From positions 1-37,603 of the forward strand of contig JAJFFL010000155.1 of NCBI GenBank assembly GCA_021776705.1: a stretch of 37,603 nt of DNA, written 5' to 3'. The notes beneath the pieces were generated by a model, which saw only the letters and a program-made list of their open reading frames with translations, ran no database searches and had not been told where the DNA came from. The DNA is from Alphaproteobacteria bacterium. GTDB taxonomy: Bacteria; Pseudomonadota; Alphaproteobacteria; Caulobacterales; Maricaulaceae. Of the stretch, positions 1-7,992 are shown piece after piece (the stretch's first letter is position 1; each line of letters opens with the position of its first letter). Made by a program: the position numbers and the translations under genes.

Positions 1-264
1 CGCCGTCTCCGCGCCGCCGGCGACGCGGACTCCGCCGCCGCTCTCGACATCATCTACCGGGATGAAATCGGCCATGTCGCCGTCGGGCGGCGCTGGTTCG
101 GCCGCGTGTGCGCCGTCCGCGGCCTCGATCCGGCGAAATCGTTCCACGCATTGGTGAGGGAACGCTTCAGAGGCGAACTCAAGCCGCCGTTCAACGTGAG
201 CGCGCGTTCCGCCGCCGGACTCGCGCCTGAGTTTTACACACCGCTGGCGTCAAGCTTGCGTTAA
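1..264 (+). CDS. DUF455 family ferritin-like protein, C-terminal part (5' cut by window edge)
   Basis: Frame 1 is open from the first base to a TAA at 262-264 and encodes the last 87 residues of a protein. The segment IIYRDEIGHVAVGRRWF followed by FRGELKPPFN and a final FYTPLA is what I recognise as the C-terminal end of the DUF455 (COG2833) family, di-iron ferritin-like helical proteins of unknown substrate. The DEIGHV stretch looks like one of the metal-ligand helices. The N-terminal half lies outside the window, so start and full length cannot be judged. It is followed by 112 bases before the likely start of the endopeptidase gene. Family assignment is from remembered sequence pattern; biochemical function is not established. 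Confidence 0.75.
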   Translation, partial: RRLRAAGDADSAAALDIIYRDEIGHVAVGRRWFGRVCAVRGLDPAKSFHALVRERFRGELKPPFNVSARSAAGLAPEFYTPLASSLR

Positions 265-376
265 CGAATTCGCCACTTCTGGCCGGTACGATCTTAAAGA
301 ATTATCTGTTGAAAATGTGCCCGCGATCGAGTGGAATGCGCGGCACTGGGGGCTGGTGGTTGAGCGGGCGGAACGA

Positions 377-1612
377 ATGATCACGCGCATGGCTTCGGGG
401 GCGAGCGCGTTTGTAAGACGCGCTTTTCCAGAACGGCAGATCTATCACCGGGCCGAAGGCCAGGTTCACTACATCTCGTTTTCGACTCGAGCGCAGCTGC
501 TCGCGGCGACGGCGTCGGCCCTGGTGATGGGCTGGACGGCCTACGCCACGGCGTCGGTGTTCTTGCGGGGGCACCTGTTGTCGACTCAGTCGGCCGAGGC
601 CTCGCGCATCAAGTCCAAGTACGAGCGTTGGCTCGCCGAAGCCCGGGCGCGGGAAGCGTCCGCCTTGGCGCTGCTGCAGACGCGCACGACGGACTTCGAG
701 GAAGCCGCGCGCGAATTCGAGCGCCGGCACGAGACCCTTAAGGAATTGCTTGAGCACGCGACGGGCGGCGAAACGCCGGGCCGCGGCGTTCAAGTGGCGC
801 GCAACGAGCACAGCGACGCCGTGTTGATGACCGCCGCGATCGAAGATCCGGAGCCGCGGCTGTCGCGCCTCGCGATCGAGAACGCCTCGTCGCGCGGTCG
901 CCCGGAAGAAGGCCGTTTCGCGCGGCTGATGGCCGAGCAGGACCATATGCTCGACGTCGCCGAGGAAACCGCTCAGGACCGCGTCGAAAACCTGCGCGCC
1001 GTGATGCGCATGACGGAGCTGTCGCCCGAACAAGTCGTCCGCGAGGGCGAAGGCGGGCTGGGCGGCCCCTTGATCAGCTTGACGGAGGCCGACGCGTTTC
1101 GCGCGGCGTTCGATCTCGAAGATGAGTTCGCCAGTCGGGTGGCGCGTGTCGCCGCACGGGTGGCCGAAGCCGAGAACATGGAGCGGGCGATCGATTCCGC
1201 TCCTCTCGGTGCGCCGGTGGGCGACGCCTACCGGTGGTCGTCGACCTACGGCAATCGGATGGACCCGATCACGGGCAAGCCCGCGTTCCATTCCGGCCTG
1301 GACTTCGGCGCCTATCGCCTCGCCCCCATCGTCGCCGCGGCGCCCGGCCGCGTGTCGTTCGTGGGTTGGAAAGGTGGATATGGTAAGGTCGTTGAGATTG
1401 ACCATGGACATGGCTTCGTGACGCGCTACGGTCATATGCATTCGACGAATGTGAAGCGCGGCGATCAGGTCGCCATCGGCGATAAGGTGGGCGCCATGGG
1501 CTCCACCGGACGCTCGACCGGCGCGCACCTGCATTACGAAGTCTGGTTCAAGGGCAAACACTACGATCCCTCGAAGTTCATGAAGGCCGGTAAATATGTT
1601 CAACAAGGGTAA
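377..1612 (+). CDS. Membrane-anchored M23 (LytM) peptidoglycan endopeptidase, LmdC-like, paired with bactofilin
   Basis: This predicted 411-residue protein has a short basic cytoplasmic N terminus, one transmembrane helix (around residues 38-62), a charged periplasmic coiled-coil region and a C-terminal LytM domain. The zinc-site motifs are present: HSGLDFG (first His and Asp), RYGHMHS, and the closing HLHYEVW. M23 enzymes cut peptide cross-links in peptidoglycan. The ATG at 377 is preferred because MITRMASGASAF leads straight into the FPERQ..Y segment usual near the start of these proteins. A GTG at 317 would add 20 residues but has no visible ribosome site. Its end overlaps the bactofilin start by 17 bases, implying translational coupling. 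Pairing of bactofilins with M23 endopeptidases is documented (for example BacA-LmdC in stalked alphaproteobacteria), so localised wall remodelling is the likely role. Confidence 0.88.
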   Translation: MITRMASGASAFVRRAFPERQIYHRAEGQVHYISFSTRAQLLAATASALVMGWTAYATASVFLRGHLLSTQSAEASRIKSKYERWLAEARAREASALALLQTRTTDFEEAAREFERRHETLKELLEHATGGETPGRGVQVARNEHSDAVLMTAAIEDPEPRLSRLAIENASSRGRPEEGRFARLMAEQDHMLDVAEETAQDRVENLRAVMRMTELSPEQVVREGEGGLGGPLISLTEADAFRAAFDLEDEFASRVARVAARVAEAENMERAIDSAPLGAPVGDAYRWSSTYGNRMDPITGKPAFHSGLDFGAYRLAPIVAAAPGRVSFVGWKGGYGKVVEIDHGHGFVTRYGHMHSTNVKRGDQVAIGDKVGAMGSTGRSTGAHLHYEVWFKGKHYDPSKFMKAGKYVQQG

Positions 1613-2165
1613 AGACGCCGGTTCCTCCCACCCCGCGGAGCCGCCGGAAACGCCGCTGACGACGAGCAAACGCACCATGTCAAAATCATCCACGGCGCCT
1701 TCGATCTTGAGCGCCGATATCGTCATCAACGGCACAGTCACGGCTGAAGGTGAAATTCAACTCGACGGCCAGATCGAAGGCGACGTCAAAGCCGGCGCGC
1801 TGATCGTCGGCGAAAAAGCGTCCGTGAAGGGCGAAGTCATCGCCGACAGCGTCACCGTGCGCGGCCGCGTTCTCGGCAGCGTGCGCGGGCGTCAAGTTCA
1901 GCTCGCGTCGACGGCGCGGATCGAAGGCGACATCACCCATTCGGCGTTGTCGGTCGAAAGCGGCGCCTTTTTCGAAGGCCACTGCCGCCACACCAGCGAC
2001 CCGTTGAATCCCGCCGCCGACGACACCGCGCGCCCGACGTCGCCGACCTCGGGCCTCGGCGTCAGCCGGCCGTCGACGTCGAGCGGCTACAAGCCGAACG
2101 ACAGTTCGTCGTCGTCGTCTTCAACCGGCTCGCCCCTGGAAACCTCGGGCTCGTCGTCTTCCTAA
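1596..2165 (+). CDS. bacA: Bactofilin (polymer-forming cytoskeletal protein)
   Basis: The 189-residue product has the central bactofilin beta-helix domain (about residues 38-130): ILSADIVINGTVTAEGEIQL, repeated hydrophobic-Gly turns such as GEVIADSVTVRGRV, and GAFFEGHCRH near its end. Both flanks are low-complexity, with a Pro/Thr/Ser N-terminal tail and a Ser-rich C terminus encoded partly by a tcg run near 2105. The N-terminal MFNK resembles the membrane-targeting MFxK found in alphaproteobacterial bactofilins. Bactofilins assemble without nucleotide into filaments under the inner membrane and recruit wall enzymes. The ATG at 1596 lies inside the upstream M23 gene; an internal ATG at 1678 is possible but would remove the MFNK motif. 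The gene symbol is by analogy with Caulobacter. Confidence 0.92.
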   Translation: MFNKGKDAGSSHPAEPPETPLTTSKRTMSKSSTAPSILSADIVINGTVTAEGEIQLDGQIEGDVKAGALIVGEKASVKGEVIADSVTVRGRVLGSVRGRQVQLASTARIEGDITHSALSVESGAFFEGHCRHTSDPLNPAADDTARPTSPTSGLGVSRPSTSSGYKPNDSSSSSSSTGSPLETSGSSSS

Positions 2166-2190
2166 ACGCCATCTCATCGGTGAACTTGAA

Positions 2191-2221
2191 ACGGGCGGCC
2201 CAAGGGCCGCCCGTTTTCTTT
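2191..2221 (+). terminator. Intrinsic terminator after bactofilin, possibly bidirectional
   Basis: A perfect 11-bp inverted repeat (acgggcggccc at 2191-2201 and its complement at 2204-2214) is followed on the plus strand by ttttcttt. It lies 25 bases past the bactofilin stop. On the minus strand the hairpin is followed by a shorter T-containing tract (ttcaag), so it may also stop the convergent prfB transcript ending at 2248. Confidence 0.85.
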
Positions 2222-2247
2222 GCGGCGACGCTTGGTCCCCTCGGCGC

Positions 2248-3376
2248 TCACGCCTCGTCAGCCGCCTCCTCGCCTTCGCCGCCGACGCGGGCGGCGAGCG
2301 AGGCGGCCATGAAGGCGTCGAGATCTCCGTCCAGGACGCCCTGCGTGTTGGACGTTTCGACGTTCGTGCGCAGGTCCTTGACCATCTGATACGGCTGCAG
2401 AACGTAGGAACGGATCTGGTGGCCCCAGCCGATGTCGGACTTGGAGTCCTCGGCCGCCTGGGCTTCTTCGTCGCGCTTTTGCAGCTCCAGTTCATAGAGC
2501 CGGGCGCGCAGCATGTCCCAGGCGCGGGCCCGGTTCTTGTGTTGCGATCGCTCGTTTTGACACTGCACGACGATGCCCGTCGGCTCATGAGTCAGGCGCA
2601 CCGCGGAATCGGTCTTGTTGATGTGCTGTCCGCCGGCGCCGCTGGCGCGGTAGGTGTCGGTGCGCACGTCCTTGTCGTTGATTTCGATTTTGATCGTCTC
2701 GTCGACTTGCGGATACACCCAGACGCTGGCGAAACTGGTGTGACGCCGGGCGCTGGAATCGAACGGCGAGATCCGGACCAGCCGATGGACGCCGGATTCC
2801 GTTTTCATCCAGCCGTAGGCGTTTTCGCCCTTGATCAGCACCGTCGCCGACTTGATTCCCGCTTCATCGCCCGGGTGTTCTTCGATCAAGTCCGCCTTGA
2901 ACCCGCGCGCCTGGGCCCAGCGCAGGTACATGCGCTGAAGCATCGCCGCCCAATCCTGGCTTTCGGTCCCGCCGGCTCCGGCGTGAATTTCGACGAAGGC
3001 GTCGTTGCCGTCCGCCTCTCCGGACAGCAAGGCTTCCAGCTCGGCCGTCTCCGCCCGCCGCTTCAGCGCCGCAAGCGTTTGCGCCGCTTCCTCGACCAGC
3101 GCGTCGTCGCCGTCGGCTTCGCCGAGTTCGACCAATTCGCGGACGTCGGCCAGCTCGCTTTCAAGCTCCAGGACGGCCTTGACCGACGCGTCGAGGCGGT
3201 TGCGCTCGCGCATCAGGGCTTGCGCCGCTTCCGGCTTGTTCCAAAGGCTGGGATCTTCGGCTTTGGCGTTCAGTTCGTCCAATCGCCGCTTTGCGTGATC
3301 CCAGTCAAAGACGCCTCCTCAGCAGTCCCGCGGACCGCTCGATGTCGGAGGCGAGCGCTTCCATGTCGGCTCGCAT
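2248..3376 (-). CDS. prfB: Peptide chain release factor 2, expressed by programmed +1 frameshift
   Basis: RF2 ends translation at UGA and UAA. The long frame (3282 downwards) lacks the true N terminus. The real start is the ATG at 3376-3374; it reads 23 codons to CTT followed by an in-frame TGA at 3307-3305, where ribosomes shift +1 and continue as DWDHAKRR into the main frame. The resulting protein is about 375 residues. It contains the RF2 codon-recognition tripeptide SPF (about residues 203-205, in [11 protein letters not shown]) and the catalytic GGQ (about 248-250, in [10 protein letters not shown]). All RF2 positions agree with the E. coli length. It lies downstream of mrcA on the same strand with a 66-base gap. 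Low RF2 allows more frameshifting, so the gene is autoregulated. Confidence 0.97.
3304..3319 (-). promoter_or_regulatory. prfB programmed frameshift signal (internal SD + CTTTGAC slip site)
   Basis: Read on the minus strand this is AGGAGG, CGT, CTTTGAC. An internal Shine-Dalgarno-like AGGAGG sits three bases before the CTT slip codon, which is followed by the in-frame UGA and C. This is the same arrangement and spacing as the E. coli prfB site (AGGGGG, TAT, CTTTGAC). It is an autoregulatory recoding site, not a mutation. Confidence 0.96.
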
Positions 3377-3442
3377 GAGTCACCTGTGTTGGTGGCGCCG
3401 CGGCGGCGCCGGTCGGGTCATCGCATAGCGGCCCGAATGGCG

Positions 3443-6181
3443 TCAGTAAATCCCTGACGTGCCCGAGTCGTCCGTCTCGGCTTCGGCGGCGTCGGCGTCG
3501 GCGGCGCCGGCGGCGCCGGCCTCGGCGGGCGGGGTCGCGGCGCCAGGATTGCGGCCGGCTTCCGCGGCCTGAGACAGGATCGCGTCAAGTTCCGCGTTGC
3601 CCGCGGTGACCGACCCGTCGTCGCCGCGCAGCGCCGGCGATCCGGACGACGCGTCGGGTGCGTTCACATTCTCGTACGGCGTGGCGATGCGAATGCCGTC
3701 GCTGGCGGCGTCGAACGCGTCCGTGGCCCCGCCGCTGGCGGCGTAGGTCGTGGGCTCGGTGCCGGGCCGGAAGGCCTCGTAGATGTAGTTCGGGTCGCCG
3801 AGGCGCGCGAGTTGGCCGCTGCGCGGCTCCACCTTGACCAGCCGCACGCCCTCGGGGATTCGAAACGAAATCGCCGGTTCATCCTTGAGCGCCTCGATCA
3901 TGAAGTCGCGGAACACCGGCGCGGCGACGCGGCCGCCGGCTTCGCCTTCGCCGAGCGATTTCGGCGTGTCGAACCCGATGTAGACGCCGGCGATCAAGTC
4001 CGGCGAAAAGCCGACGAACCAGGCGTCCTTGAAGTCGTTGGTGGTTCCCGTCTTGCCGGCGATCGGCTTGCCGACCGCCTTGACCCGAGTCGCGGTGCCG
4101 CGTTGAACCACGCCCTCCAACAAGGACACGATCTGGTAGGCGGTAACCGGATCGAGCACTTGCGGGCGCGGGTCCTTGAGCACCGGTTCCGGGGTGTCGG
4201 CGGTCCACTCCTCCACATCGCAGCCTTCGCATTCGCGCTGATCGTGCATGTAGACGGTCTTGCCGTCGCGGCCCTGAACCCGGTCGAGGATCGTCGGTTC
4301 AATGCGCTTGCCGCCGTTGACGAAGGTCGTGTAGCCGACCAGCAACCGCCACAAAGTCGTCTCCCCGGCCCCGAGCGCCATCGCCTCGTACGCCGGCAGA
4401 TCGTCATAAACGCCGAGCCTCTCCGCGGTCGCGGAGACCCGTTCCAGGCCGATCTTGTTGGCCAGGCGCACGGTCATGGCGTTGCGGGACTGTTCGACTC
4501 CGAGGCGCAGCGTCGATTCGCCGTACCAACGCCCGGTGTAGTTCTGCGGCTTGTAAAAGCCGGGCTTGTCGGCGTTGGGCGACACGTAGGGCGCGTCGAG
4601 AATCTTATCCACCGGCGTCAGACCGCTGTCGAACGCCGCAGCGTAGACGAACGGCTTGAACGTCGAGCCGGGCTGCCGCTTGGCCTGCGTCGCCCGATTG
4701 AACTGGCTGCGGCGGTAGCTGTAGCCGCCGACAAGCGCCATGACGCGGCCGGTGTGCGGGTTGATCGCCATCAAGGCGCCGTTGATCGCCGGGATTTGGC
4801 GCAATCCGTATTGGCCTTCGCGCGACGCGCCGGTTTCCGGATCCGGTCCCAACGGCTCGACATAGATAACCTCGCCACGGCGCACGGCGTCTTTGGGGCC
4901 GACGATCGCCGCGCCGAGCGAACCGTCTTCGGCGACTCGCCGCGCCCACACGAGCTCCGCCAACGGAATTTGCGCCATCGATCCGTCAATCAGGCCGATG
5001 CGGGCGACGGCGTCGTCGAACCCGAGCACCACGGCCGGCGACCACTGACCCGGCACGCCGGCGTCGGTCTCGACTTCGGCCAATCGTTCGTCCCAGCCGG
5101 ATTCCGGATCGATCACCGTGACCGGACCGCGATACCCGTACCGACGGTCGTAGTCCTCCAGGCCGTCGCGCAGCGCTTCGCGGGCGGCGATCTGAAGTTT
5201 CGTGTCGAGCGTCGTGCGGATCGACAGACCGCCGTCGTAGAGCTCGTCTTCGCCGTAAATCGAGAAGGCCAGCCGGCGAACCTCCTCGGTGAAATATTCG
5301 GCGGCTTCGTAAGTCGCGCCGGTGAGCCGGTCGGCGACCACGAGATCATCCTTGGCCGCGTCGCTCGCCTCGGCGGCGGTGACGAAGTTGTTCGCCTCCA
5401 TGCGGCCGATGACGTAGTTGCGGCGCTCGATGGCGCGAGCCTTGTTCAAGGTCGGGTGGTAATTGTTCGGACCCTTCGGCAGGGCCGCCAAGTACGCAGC
5501 TTCGGCCAACGTCAATTCATCCAGCGACTTGCCGAAATACAGCAACGACGCCGCGGCGACGCCGTAGGCGCGGCGTCCGAGGTAGATTTCGTTGAGGTAG
5601 AGCTCGAGAATTTCGTCCTTCGTGAACGCTTTCTCGAGCCGCTTGGCGATCACGATCTCGCGCACTTTGCGCGCGACCTTCTGCTCCGCCGAGAGCTTGA
5701 AGTTTTTCGCCACCTGCTGGGAGATGGTCGACCCCCTCTGCAACGATCCTTCGCCGCTCAAGAGATTGGGCAGGGAGCGCAGGCCGCCGCGGATCATGCC
5801 GACCGGGTCGACGCCGTCATGCTCGTAGAAATTCTTGTCTTCGGCCGAAATGAAAGCGTTCTTGACGTTGGCGGGAATGGTCTCGATCGGCACGAACACG
5901 CGGCTCTCGCGCGCGTATTCGGCGATCAGGCGGCCGTCGCCGGCGTGAACCCGGGTCATCACCGGCGGCTCGTACTGCGCCAAGTCCTCGATGCCGGGAA
6001 GGCCGTCGGTGACGCGGATCACGTAGATCCAAGCCACGATCACGAAGGCGATGGCCCCGGTGAAGCCGAGAGTCGTCAGGCCGGCGAGGATCTTCAACCA
6101 CATCGGCATGCCGCGGCGGCCGCCGGAACGGGTCAACCGTGGGCCTTTCGGCAGGCTGGTGTGGCTGGGCGGTTCGAACAT
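3443..6181 (-). CDS. mrcA: Penicillin-binding protein 1A, bifunctional glycosyltransferase/transpeptidase
   Basis: The 912-residue class A PBP has a cytoplasmic N terminus, a transmembrane helix (about residues 28-52), a GT51 glycosyltransferase domain (EDKNFYEHDGVDP with the catalytic Glu, then GSTISQQVAKN) and a penicillin-binding transpeptidase domain. The transpeptidase motifs are complete: STFK with nucleophile Ser506, SRN, and KTGTT. It polymerises and cross-links lipid II at the periplasmic face of the inner membrane. The last 80 or so residues are Ala/Asp/Glu-rich low complexity. The ATG at 6181 has a GGGGGAGA ribosome site nine bases upstream. It lies between amiC (75 bases upstream) and prfB, an order I recall as common in alphaproteobacteria; co-transcription with amiC is likely. 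Confidence 0.96.
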   Translation of the reverse strand: MFEPPSHTSLPKGPRLTRSGGRRGMPMWLKILAGLTTLGFTGAIAFVIVAWIYVIRVTDGLPGIEDLAQYEPPVMTRVHAGDGRLIAEYARESRVFVPIETIPANVKNAFISAEDKNFYEHDGVDPVGMIRGGLRSLPNLLSGEGSLQRGSTISQQVAKNFKLSAEQKVARKVREIVIAKRLEKAFTKDEILELYLNEIYLGRRAYGVAAASLLYFGKSLDELTLAEAAYLAALPKGPNNYHPTLNKARAIERRNYVIGRMEANNFVTAAEASDAAKDDLVVADRLTGATYEAAEYFTEEVRRLAFSIYGEDELYDGGLSIRTTLDTKLQIAAREALRDGLEDYDRRYGYRGPVTVIDPESGWDERLAEVETDAGVPGQWSPAVVLGFDDAVARIGLIDGSMAQIPLAELVWARRVAEDGSLGAAIVGPKDAVRRGEVIYVEPLGPDPETGASREGQYGLRQIPAINGALMAINPHTGRVMALVGGYSYRRSQFNRATQAKRQPGSTFKPFVYAAAFDSGLTPVDKILDAPYVSPNADKPGFYKPQNYTGRWYGESTLRLGVEQSRNAMTVRLANKIGLERVSATAERLGVYDDLPAYEAMALGAGETTLWRLLVGYTTFVNGGKRIEPTILDRVQGRDGKTVYMHDQRECEGCDVEEWTADTPEPVLKDPRPQVLDPVTAYQIVSLLEGVVQRGTATRVKAVGKPIAGKTGTTNDFKDAWFVGFSPDLIAGVYIGFDTPKSLGEGEAGGRVAAPVFRDFMIEALKDEPAISFRIPEGVRLVKVEPRSGQLARLGDPNYIYEAFRPGTEPTTYAASGGATDAFDAASDGIRIATPYENVNAPDASSGSPALRGDDGSVTAGNAELDAILSQAAEAGRNPGAATPPAEAGAAGAADADAAEAETDDSGTSGIY

Positions 6182-6256
6182 GCGCTTTCTCCCCCGCCCC
6201 TGTTGCCGAATTCTGCGACAGGAATAAGGCGGCGCCCCGCGTTCTGAGGTACCTCT

Positions 6257-7459
6257 TCAGCGCGCAGCGTACAAGCGTTCGCGGCGGTCGAAGTACCCCT
6301 CGATCGAGGCGACCACGGCGTCCGCGATCTCGACTTGATGCGGCGCCGACGTCAGCGCGGATTCGTCAACGGCGTTGGTGAGAAAGCCCATTTCCAGGAG
6401 CACCGCCGGCACGTCCGGCGCCAGCAACACGAAAAACCCCGCCGAACGATGGGTGTTGCGCACCACGGGCCCCACCGTGCGCATGTTGGGAATCAGCAGG
6501 TCCGCGAACGCCGCCGACTGGTTCTTGGTCTCGCGCTGCGCCAAATCGACCAGGATAGAACTCACTTCTTCCCGCCGTCCGGCCAAGTCCACGTCGAGCA
6601 ACCAGTTGTCGTCCTTGAGAATTTCTGATTTGGCGCGCCCATTGGCTCGTTCCGCCAGCGTGTACACCGAGGCGCCGCGCGCGCTCGAACCGCCGGCGCT
6701 GGCGTCGGCGTGAAAGGAGATGAACAGATCCGCCTGCGCGTCCCTCGCGGTTTTTACGCGTTCCGGCAAGTCCAGGTAAACGTCGGAATCCCGCGTCATG
6801 ACGACACGGTAGCGGCCTGTCGCCACAAGCCGATCGCGCACCGCCCGCGCCACCGCCAGGTTGACGTGCTTTTCGCGTGCGCCGGTGACGCCGGTCGCGC
6901 CGGTGTCCTTGCCGCCATGGCCGGCGTCAATGACCACGGTCAGCAATTCCTGCCGCCGAACGGGCGGCCCGGAAGCGGCGATGTCCGCCACCACGTCGCC
7001 CGGAAAACCAGAGGCGTGGTCGAACGTCGCGCGGTCTGTCCTGACCAAATCAATGACCAGCCGGTGGCAGGCGCAGTGGGAATCGGGCGGAATCACGAAG
7101 TGGCGCTTGACGTTGGCCGGGGCCGCGAGATCGAACACCAACCGCGATCGCGCCTCGGAAAAGTCCGCATACCGGTACTGGGATACCAGCCCGTCGCCGG
7201 CCCCGGCGCGCTGACCGCCGCCGATGGCTTCGCCGGCGAGGCGCCAAGTCACGGACGCCAAATCCACGACCACGCGGTCGCCCTGTTCGGCCAAGGTGAA
7301 AACGGAATACTCAGGTTCTCCGCTCGCCTCGAGCACGATGCGCGTGGTCGCGTCGTCGCCGCCGAAGCGCAGGGCGTCGACCCGCGGGCCGGCGGCGGCC
7401 GCCGGCCCCGCCCCCAGCGCCGTCGCCGCCGCAATTAGGAAAACGCTAATGATTTTCAC
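6257..7459 (-). CDS. amiC: N-acetylmuramoyl-L-alanine amidase (AmiC type, AMIN + Amidase_3)
   Basis: This exported zinc amidase removes stem peptides from glycan strands, usually during septum splitting. From the GTG at 7459 it has 400 residues beginning MKIISVFLIAAATALGAG, a good Sec signal peptide ending near AAAAG. An AMIN-like beta domain follows, then the Amidase_3 domain: VVIDAGHGGKDTGATG (first zinc His), EKHVNL (zinc Glu), SFHADAS (zinc His) and LLEMGFLTN (catalytic Glu). A longer TTG start at 7483 has no ribosome site and would put eight polar residues before the signal peptide, so GTG is preferred. It is followed by mrcA and divergent from rne. It may be regulated by a LytM-type activator; the M23 protein of this window is a different, bactofilin-linked type. 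Confidence 0.93.
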   Translation of the reverse strand: MKIISVFLIAAATALGAGPAAAAGPRVDALRFGGDDATTRIVLEASGEPEYSVFTLAEQGDRVVVDLASVTWRLAGEAIGGGQRAGAGDGLVSQYRYADFSEARSRLVFDLAAPANVKRHFVIPPDSHCACHRLVIDLVRTDRATFDHASGFPGDVVADIAASGPPVRRQELLTVVIDAGHGGKDTGATGVTGAREKHVNLAVARAVRDRLVATGRYRVVMTRDSDVYLDLPERVKTARDAQADLFISFHADASAGGSSARGASVYTLAERANGRAKSEILKDDNWLLDVDLAGRREEVSSILVDLAQRETKNQSAAFADLLIPNMRTVGPVVRNTHRSAGFFVLLAPDVPAVLLEMGFLTNAVDESALTSAPHQVEIADAVVASIEGYFDRRERLYAAR

Positions 7460-7900
7460 GAAGCCACTCGACCCTGATTCCAAGGTTCAGGGATACGCGA
7501 TGCGCGTTAGCGGCGGCTTAAGGCGATGCCTTCAAGATGCCATCTGCACGCTTCCCTTTGGGTAAGAACTGGTGCAAAACACCGCTCGCGTCCGGGTCCC
7601 CGATGGTGGGACGTCGTATGACGACACGGCTCAAAGGCCTCAATTTCAAGGGCGAGCCGTCTCCGATCCACGCGATTCGGATGACACGACGATCCAGGTC
7701 TTAGCCGGTCGTCACACGCATTCGCCGGCTCCGCCGGCCCAAGGAACAATTAATGCGCCACGCCCATCCGCAGCCAGAAGCGCACCTCGCCGACGACGGC
7801 GCGGTTGCGGCGCGCGCGCCCCATTCGCCCCGAGCCGGCGGCCTCAGCGCGGCCTCGTCGCCGCCGCTGCGCCGGTTCGCGGACATCGGAGTCACCACAC
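7460..7900. other. Divergent amiC/rne intergenic and leader region
   Basis: These 441 bases lie between two divergently transcribed genes and hold no recognisable conserved gene. I see an interrupted palindrome gtcgt-atg-acgac (7613-7625), a small hairpin ggtg-caaaa-cacc (7571-7583) and a GC hairpin gccggc-tcc-gccggc (7724-7738). Directly after the last comes a good ribosome site for a short upstream frame (7753). A long structured 5' leader would fit the known feedback control of rne in other bacteria, but the transcript start is not visible from sequence. Confidence 0.4.
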
Positions 7901-7992
7901 ATGTCCAGAAAAATGCTCATCGACGCGGGCCACCCGGAAGAAACCCGGGTGGTCGTGGTCGACAGCCAGAAAGTCGAGGAATTCGACTTTGA
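7753..7992 (+). CDS. Possible upstream ORF overlapping the rne start
   Basis: An ATG at 7753 is preceded by AAGGA with a seven-base spacer and opens a 79-codon frame (MRHAHPQPEAHLADDGA...) that runs over the rne start codon in another frame and stops at 7992. The protein resembles nothing I know and is Ala/Arg/Pro-rich, as random GC-rich frames are. The good ribosome site and its position in the rne leader are the only support. If translated it could modulate rne initiation. Confidence 0.2.
   Translation: MRHAHPQPEAHLADDGAVAARAPHSPRAGGLSAASSPPLRRFADIGVTTHVQKNAHRRGPPGRNPGGRGRQPESRGIRL

Noticed and set aside
3282-3376. prfB as a broken (frameshifted) gene
   Set aside because: The stop is the programmed CTTTGAC site with its stimulatory AGGAGG; the frameshift is functional.
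3394-3410. Perfect 7-bp GC hairpin between mrcA and prfB as a terminator
   Set aside because: No T tract follows on the minus strand, so intrinsic termination is not supported.
3812-6247. 811-codon open frame on the plus strand opposite mrcA
   Set aside because: Antisense shadow of a high-GC gene; its Arg/His/Val-rich product resembles no family, while the minus strand has all PBP1A motifs.
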